A stretch of DNA of 64,000 nucleotides from Blastocatellia bacterium (GTDB lineage: Bacteria; Acidobacteriota; Blastocatellia; UBA7656). Made by a program: the position numbers and the translations under genes. The notes under the pieces are model-generated. The model did no database searches and was not told the origin of the DNA. It saw only the letters and a list, made by a program, of their open reading frames with translations. Positions 60,310-64,000 of the stretch are shown here, piece after piece (position 1 is the first letter of the stretch; every line of letters starts with the position of its first letter). The stretch covers positions 124,001 through 188,000 of the forward strand of contig DATENM010000064.1 of the NCBI GenBank assembly GCA_035275065.1, in the 5' to 3' direction.

Positions 60310-60531
60310 CTAGGTCGGCCTTGCCTGCTCGTTGAGTCGCTCGTTGATTCTGGCGATTTCTGCCACCCACTTTTGACGCTCCAGGTGCTCCATTGCGAGA
60401 ATCTGGTCGTGCGGCCAGTGGAAGTGGTAAGCGATGTAGGCTACCTCTTCATAGAGCCGCGCTATGGGGTAGCGCCAGGCCCCCCCGGGCTGGCAATCTC
60501 CAGTTCGAATTGCTGCTCGCAATGCGGGCAC
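60310..60531 (-). CDS. Small conserved phage-tail/eCIS protein
   Basis: A 73-residue protein with YPIARLYEEVAYIAYHFHWPHDQILAMEHLERQKWVAEIARINE, a conserved motif seen in eCIS loci. The start is uncertain: GTG at 60531 gives an N-terminus overlapping the preceding gene by 70 bp; a later start is possible. It lies between the baseplate-related small gene and tube protein 2. Confidence 0.65.
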   Translation of the reverse strand: MPALRAAIRTGDCQPGGAWRYPIARLYEEVAYIAYHFHWPHDQILAMEHLERQKWVAEIARINERLNEQARPT

Positions 60532-60839
60532 TGCGCCCGCACCCGCGCATGGCCATTCTCGTTGACGCGCCGGTAGAGGTCCTGCAAGTAGGCCAGGTCG
60601 GCGGCATATAACCCTTCGATGATCTTCGGGTTAATGTATTCAAGAGCGCCGAGCCTGGTAATCACACGCGCCAGCAGAATGACAATCAGGTAAGCCGGAT
60701 TGCTCTGCACCCGCGGGTCTTTCAGCGGGGCGATCTCATCAAAGGCGGTCGCCAGCCGCATCCTGCCGTCGCGGTGCAGGTTGCCCTCGCCGTCGCGGTA
60801 GCCCATCGGCAAAGTAAAATCGATCTCGGTTTCTAACAT
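60462..60839 (-). CDS. Small conserved eCIS protein (tail assembly-like)
   Basis: A 125-residue protein: MLETEIDFTLPMGYRDGEGNLHRDGRMRLAT, DPRVQSNPAYLIVILLARVITRLG, and a single CPHC pair near the end. The start at 60839 is fixed by AGGGGGACT immediately before ATG. Resembles T4-like tail assembly proteins only in general layout. Confidence 0.7.
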   Translation of the reverse strand: MLETEIDFTLPMGYRDGEGNLHRDGRMRLATAFDEIAPLKDPRVQSNPAYLIVILLARVITRLGALEYINPKIIEGLYAADLAYLQDLYRRVNENGHARVRAQCPHCEQQFELEIASPGGPGATP

Positions 60840-61023
60840 AGTCCCCCTTCGGTCGTAATGGCCGAGGCCGCCGTCAGGCCGTGAGGGATTTCTCAAAGCC
60901 TGTTTAACCGCGCCGCCAATGATTGGGAAGCAAGCCCTGAGAAGCGGCGAGGCCGGGGCGACCGCCGCGCCGCGCTACAGGGCGACGCGCCACCGCAGAG
61001 CCGCGCTGACCGCCGCGCCGCTT

Positions 61024-61458
61024 TTAAGCCTTGGCGATCTCTTCGGGCGTGATCTCAAGCGTTTCGATGGCTATCGCCGCGCTGCCGGCATTGAACGATG
61101 GGCCGGTCCACTTTGACGGCCAGGCCATGAAAAAATTCCAGCGAATCTTTTCACTGCCGCTCGCGTCAAGCAGGATGATCGAGCCATTCTTGCGGATGGG
61201 TTTTCCTGAGACGACCGTCATTCTCCACTTCCATAGCTCGTCGGAATCGGTGATGCCGCGCTTCAGCGTGATCGCCCCGAACTTGGTCATGCCCGGCAGT
61301 TTCCTACTATGGCCAGGGTCCGAGCCTTCGCGATAATCGACCGAGTCTGTGCTCACATCGAGGCCGCTGACTTCCTGGAACCCGGCCTGGGTGATCCCAT
61401 CAATCTCAACCAGAAAATTGTATCCGAGATACGGGTCCACTCTTTGTCCTGTCGCCAT
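61024..61458 (-). CDS. Tail tube protein 1 (gp19-like)
   Basis: A 144-residue tube protein: PYLGYNFLVEIDGITQAGFQEVSGLDVSTD, KLPGMTKFGAITLKRGIT, SIILLDASG, NFFMAWPSKWTGPSFNAGS. This is the inner tube of the contractile tail (Afp1-like). It lies 77 bp downstream of sheath protein 2; 184 bp separate it from the next gene. Confidence 0.92.
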   Translation of the reverse strand: MATGQRVDPYLGYNFLVEIDGITQAGFQEVSGLDVSTDSVDYREGSDPGHSRKLPGMTKFGAITLKRGITDSDELWKWRMTVVSGKPIRKNGSIILLDASGSEKIRWNFFMAWPSKWTGPSFNAGSAAIAIETLEITPEEIAKA

Positions 61459-61535
61459 AAGTCTCTCCTTCGCTCTGCTCTAAGAATCGTTGGTCGGGCC
61501 GCCGCGCCGGGCAATCCGAGCGCCACGGCGCTGCT

Positions 61536-62717
61536 TCATTGAGGCGCTACGCCTGTGTGCTGAATGATCCGAACCACAATGAATTCCGCTGGCCGGGCCG
61601 GGGCCAGTCCGATCTCGGTGATGACTTGCCCGGCTTCGCGCGCCTCCGGCGGATTGGTTTCGCCATCGCACTTCAGAAAGAACGCCTGCTCGACCGTCTC
61701 GCCGGCCAGCGCCCCTGCCTTCCATAGCTCCATCAGGTAAGCGTCGATCTCTCGCGTGATGCGAATCCACAGCACCGGCGTGTTCGGCTCGAAGCTCACC
61801 CAACTCATTTTCAGGTCAACCCAGCGTTGCAGGGTCAGAAACAAGCGGCGGACGTTGATGTAGCGCCAATCCGGGTCGCGGCTGAGCGTGCGCGCCCCCC
61901 AGACGCGAATGCCACGTCCCGGAAAAGCTCTGAGGCAGTTGACCCCCTGCGGATTGAGCGCCTCCTGATCCGGCACGACGGGCACATGGGCGCCTTTCCC
62001 GCTCCCCGCCTTGTTCGCCAGAATTCCCAGATCGAGCGCGCCGAGTATCTCTTCGTTCGCGGGCGCTTTGAAAACGCCGGCGCGCCCGTCACTGCGCGCG
62101 TAGATGCCGGCGACGTGCCCACAGGGCGGCACGAGGCGGCCGGCATCGGTCTTGATCCAGGGGTAATAAAGCGCCCCGTTGACCGGCTCGCTGATTCCCG
62201 CCGTGATCCTTTGGCGCTGTTCGGTCACGGCTTCGGTCTCGGCTGGCCACGCGTCGAGTATGGCCATGCGGCCCGGGTTACGCTCGCAATGCTGAAGCAG
62301 GGCGAATTGCAATTGGTCGAGCGCGACCCCTTGATTCGCCGCGCCCGGATTATAGAACGTCAGCGCGTCGGGAATGGCGACCAGGTCGATGTCCGTCACG
62401 GGCGCTAAGGATTTGAGCGCTTCGAGCAGCGCGTCGCTGTCATCCAGGTTGAGCCCGGCGCAGGCGACGTAACAACGCCGCCCGCCATTCTGGAAATAAC
62501 CGGCGACGGCGGCGGCCAGGTAGCTGCCCGGCGCGCTCTTGACCCTGGCGGCAAACTCATCCCATCGGCGCAGCGCGATGATGCGCGGGCGGGTCGTTTC
62601 CTCGTCGGCTGAATCAGCGAAGCCGACGAACCCGGCGGTGCCGGTCGTCAACTCCGGGCCGGGGCTGAGAACGACCTCCTGCCGATAAACACCGGGGATG
62701 TTGCGTGTCGAGCTCAT
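61536..62717 (-). CDS. Contractile tail sheath protein 2
   Basis: A 393-residue sheath protein: MSSTRNIPGVYRQEVVLSPGPELTTG, GRRCYVACAG, LVPPCGHVAGIYARSDGRAGVFKAPANEEILGA, INVRRLFLTLQRWVDLKMSWVSFEPN, and the end NPPEAREAGQVITEIGLAPARPAEFIVVRI. Complete. Short relative to phage sheaths, lacking the large domain inserts. Paralogue of sheath 1. Confidence 0.93.
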   Translation of the reverse strand: MSSTRNIPGVYRQEVVLSPGPELTTGTAGFVGFADSADEETTRPRIIALRRWDEFAARVKSAPGSYLAAAVAGYFQNGGRRCYVACAGLNLDDSDALLEALKSLAPVTDIDLVAIPDALTFYNPGAANQGVALDQLQFALLQHCERNPGRMAILDAWPAETEAVTEQRQRITAGISEPVNGALYYPWIKTDAGRLVPPCGHVAGIYARSDGRAGVFKAPANEEILGALDLGILANKAGSGKGAHVPVVPDQEALNPQGVNCLRAFPGRGIRVWGARTLSRDPDWRYINVRRLFLTLQRWVDLKMSWVSFEPNTPVLWIRITREIDAYLMELWKAGALAGETVEQAFFLKCDGETNPPEAREAGQVITEIGLAPARPAEFIVVRIIQHTGVAPQ

Positions 62718-62731
62718 CCGTACACCTCAAG

Positions 62732-64000
62732 CTATTGGCCCGGCCCAGCCCACTGACTGATGCGGAAGATGACGAACTCCGCGGGGCGAACAATCGCGAC
62801 GCCGATCTCGGTAATGATCTGCCCGGTCTCGCGCGCATCTTTCGGGTTGGTCTCGGCGTCGCACTTCACATAGAAGGCTTCCTGCGGCGTGTTGCCGAAC
62901 AGCGCCCCCGACCGCCAGACGCTGGTCAAGAAGGCGGTGACGTTGCGCGTGATCGTCTGCCACAGGGCCGGCGAGTTGGGCTCGAAAACCACCCACTGAG
63001 TGCCTTCGTTGATCGACTTCTTCAAGAACAGCAGCGTGCGCTTGACGTTGATGTACTTGAGGTCTGTATTCATGTCTCCGCCGACGGTGCGCGCCCCCCA
63101 CAGCAGGACACTGTCGTTGATCACACGGATGCAATTGACGCCTTTGGGATTGAGGCCATCCTGCTCGGCCTTGCTCAAGGGCCGCGCGACGCCGAGCGCG
63201 CCCAGCACGGCTTCGTTGGCCGGGGCCTTGTGGACGCCGCGCTGCGTGTCTACGCGCGCATAGACGCCGGCGATGTGGCCGCTCGGCGGGACGTTGATCG
63301 TGCCGTCGCCATCGGGGTTGAGCGTCTTGGTCACGGGATCGAAGGTCTTGATCCAGGGGAAATACCATGCCGCGACATCGGTTCGCTGCGGCATCACGCC
63401 ATCGGCGGCCGCGAGCCTGGTCAGCTTATCGAGTTTATCCACGGTCTCGGGGCTGTCGAAGATCGCGAAGCGGTCGCCCTTCCTGGAGCAGCGCGCGACA
63501 ATCACCCCGCGCGCCGTGTCATCCGTGATGCCCGGCGCGACGACAATCGAGATGTCCTCGATGCGGTCGAGCGCGTTGAAGGCGGCGTCGAAGGCGTCGG
63601 TGCTGGGCGGCGTCTTGTCCTGGGCGCGAATCACGTAGCAACGGGTGCCGCCGTTATTGAAGTAACCGTAGACGGCGTGCGTCAGGTAGTTCTGCATGCG
63701 GTCGGACGAGAAATCTCCGAAACTCCGCTTATAGTCGCTGAAGCTGGTGCATAGCACCGCCGTGCCGGTCGGCACGGGCTTGAAGAAAGCAAACATCGTG
63801 TAATCCGCCGTCACCGGGCCGGTCGGCGCGGTGCTAAACTGCAAATAGAAACCGTCACTCTTACGTATGACCTGCACATTCGATTCGGGCCTGCCGTTTA
63901 CCCAAACCTGAAAGGACTTCGGGTCAGGCAGGACAGGATTGTCGCTCAGTTTGAAGAGGGTTGGATCTGTGCCGCCTCTGGGAACCGGCTGTCCTTTCAT
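62732..64000 (-). CDS. Contractile tail sheath protein 1, 5' end beyond window
   Basis: At least 422 residues. It has the sheath pattern GYFNNGGTRCYVIRAQD, VPPSGHIAGVYARVDTQRGVHKAPANEAVLGA, INVKRTLLFLKKSINEGTQWVVFEPN and the end ARETGQIITEIGVAIVRPAEFVIFRI. The last codon at 64000 happens to be ATG, but homologous sheaths have an N-terminal arm (PGVY...) before this point. The gene therefore most likely continues past the edge. Confidence 0.85.
   Translation of the reverse strand: MKGQPVPRGGTDPTLFKLSDNPVLPDPKSFQVWVNGRPESNVQVIRKSDGFYLQFSTAPTGPVTADYTMFAFFKPVPTGTAVLCTSFSDYKRSFGDFSSDRMQNYLTHAVYGYFNNGGTRCYVIRAQDKTPPSTDAFDAAFNALDRIEDISIVVAPGITDDTARGVIVARCSRKGDRFAIFDSPETVDKLDKLTRLAAADGVMPQRTDVAAWYFPWIKTFDPVTKTLNPDGDGTINVPPSGHIAGVYARVDTQRGVHKAPANEAVLGALGVARPLSKAEQDGLNPKGVNCIRVINDSVLLWGARTVGGDMNTDLKYINVKRTLLFLKKSINEGTQWVVFEPNSPALWQTITRNVTAFLTSVWRSGALFGNTPQEAFYVKCDAETNPKDARETGQIITEIGVAIVRPAEFVIFRISQWAGPGQ

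Noticed and set aside
62705..63754. Plus-strand frame of 349 codons opposite the sheath genes
   Set aside because: Antisense shadow; the minus-strand sheath has full family motifs.
42073..64000. Integrated myophage prophage
   Set aside because: No head, portal, terminase, lysis, replication or integrase genes are seen, and DUF4157 cargo genes and the LysM adaptor fit an eCIS. Beyond 64000 is untested.
42073..64000. Type VI secretion system
   Set aside because: No TssJ/L/M membrane complex or ClpV is visible, and the small sheaths, LysM adaptor and separate gpD hub fit eCIS better.

Overview
The window looks like a chromosomal segment of an Acidobacteriota bacterium. It carries two ADOP-type permeases (the acidobacterial duplicated orphan permease family), one of them paired with a PadR repressor, and an acidobacterial-style ECF sigma factor overlapping a Ser/Thr kinase. 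Most of the DNA is GC-rich, with a clearly more AT-rich block from about 16.6 to 31.2 kb. The class cannot be fixed from the sequence alone.

Layout. 1-9.1 kb: the 5' part of ispG, a YbjQ-family gene, an FG-GAP propeller protein followed by a short ADOP permease, a small ORF, an M50B-like membrane protease, an orphan CheR methyltransferase, and the molybdenum cofactor pair moaC-moeA. 9.4-18.4 kb: a secreted S9 peptidase with a good promoter, a nucleotidyltransferase/DUF6624 gene pair next to a broken permease tail, a padR-ADOP operon whose promoter carries two operator-like palindromes of identical geometry, and two exported proteins. 18.5-31.4 kb: an integrase remnant, then a segment bounded by an exact 45-bp copy of the 3' end of tRNA-Asp (18866-18910 and 31291-31335), read here as an integrated island of about 12.4 kb. 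It holds a predicted outer-membrane protein, a c-type-cytochrome-like operon, two orphan proteins, an ECF sigma/Ser-Thr kinase pair, a lanthionine-synthetase-like (LanKC) protein without its cyclase domain, and a DUF1906 hydrolase-like protein. Intact tRNA-Asp and tRNA-Val follow.

31.6-41.9 kb: a secreted beta-lactamase-family hydrolase and the conserved translation/division run infC-rpmI-rplT-pheS-(Rossmann protein)-pheT-(ZapB-like)-zapA, then crcB. infC appears to start at ATT behind a strong Shine-Dalgarno. The spacers here, and also near moaC and the S9 peptidase, hold inverted repeats; three of them are built from tandem 7-bp words.

42.1-64 kb: one long minus-strand operon for a contractile phage-tail-like injection system of the eCIS type. 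It encodes two sheaths, two tubes, LysM adaptor, gpD-like hub, gp5-like spike, PAAR tip, gp25, two baseplate-J proteins, gpI, and a fibre with a recent internal duplication. It ends with two DUF4157 proteins that share a conserved 72-residue N-terminus but have unrelated C-termini, and a small chaperone-like protein. No capsid, portal, terminase, tape measure, AAA+ ATPase or tube-cap gene is visible, so the cluster probably continues beyond 64000. The shared leader on divergent DUF4157 cargos, the cyclase-less LanKC on the island and the heptamer hairpins are the most interesting items.
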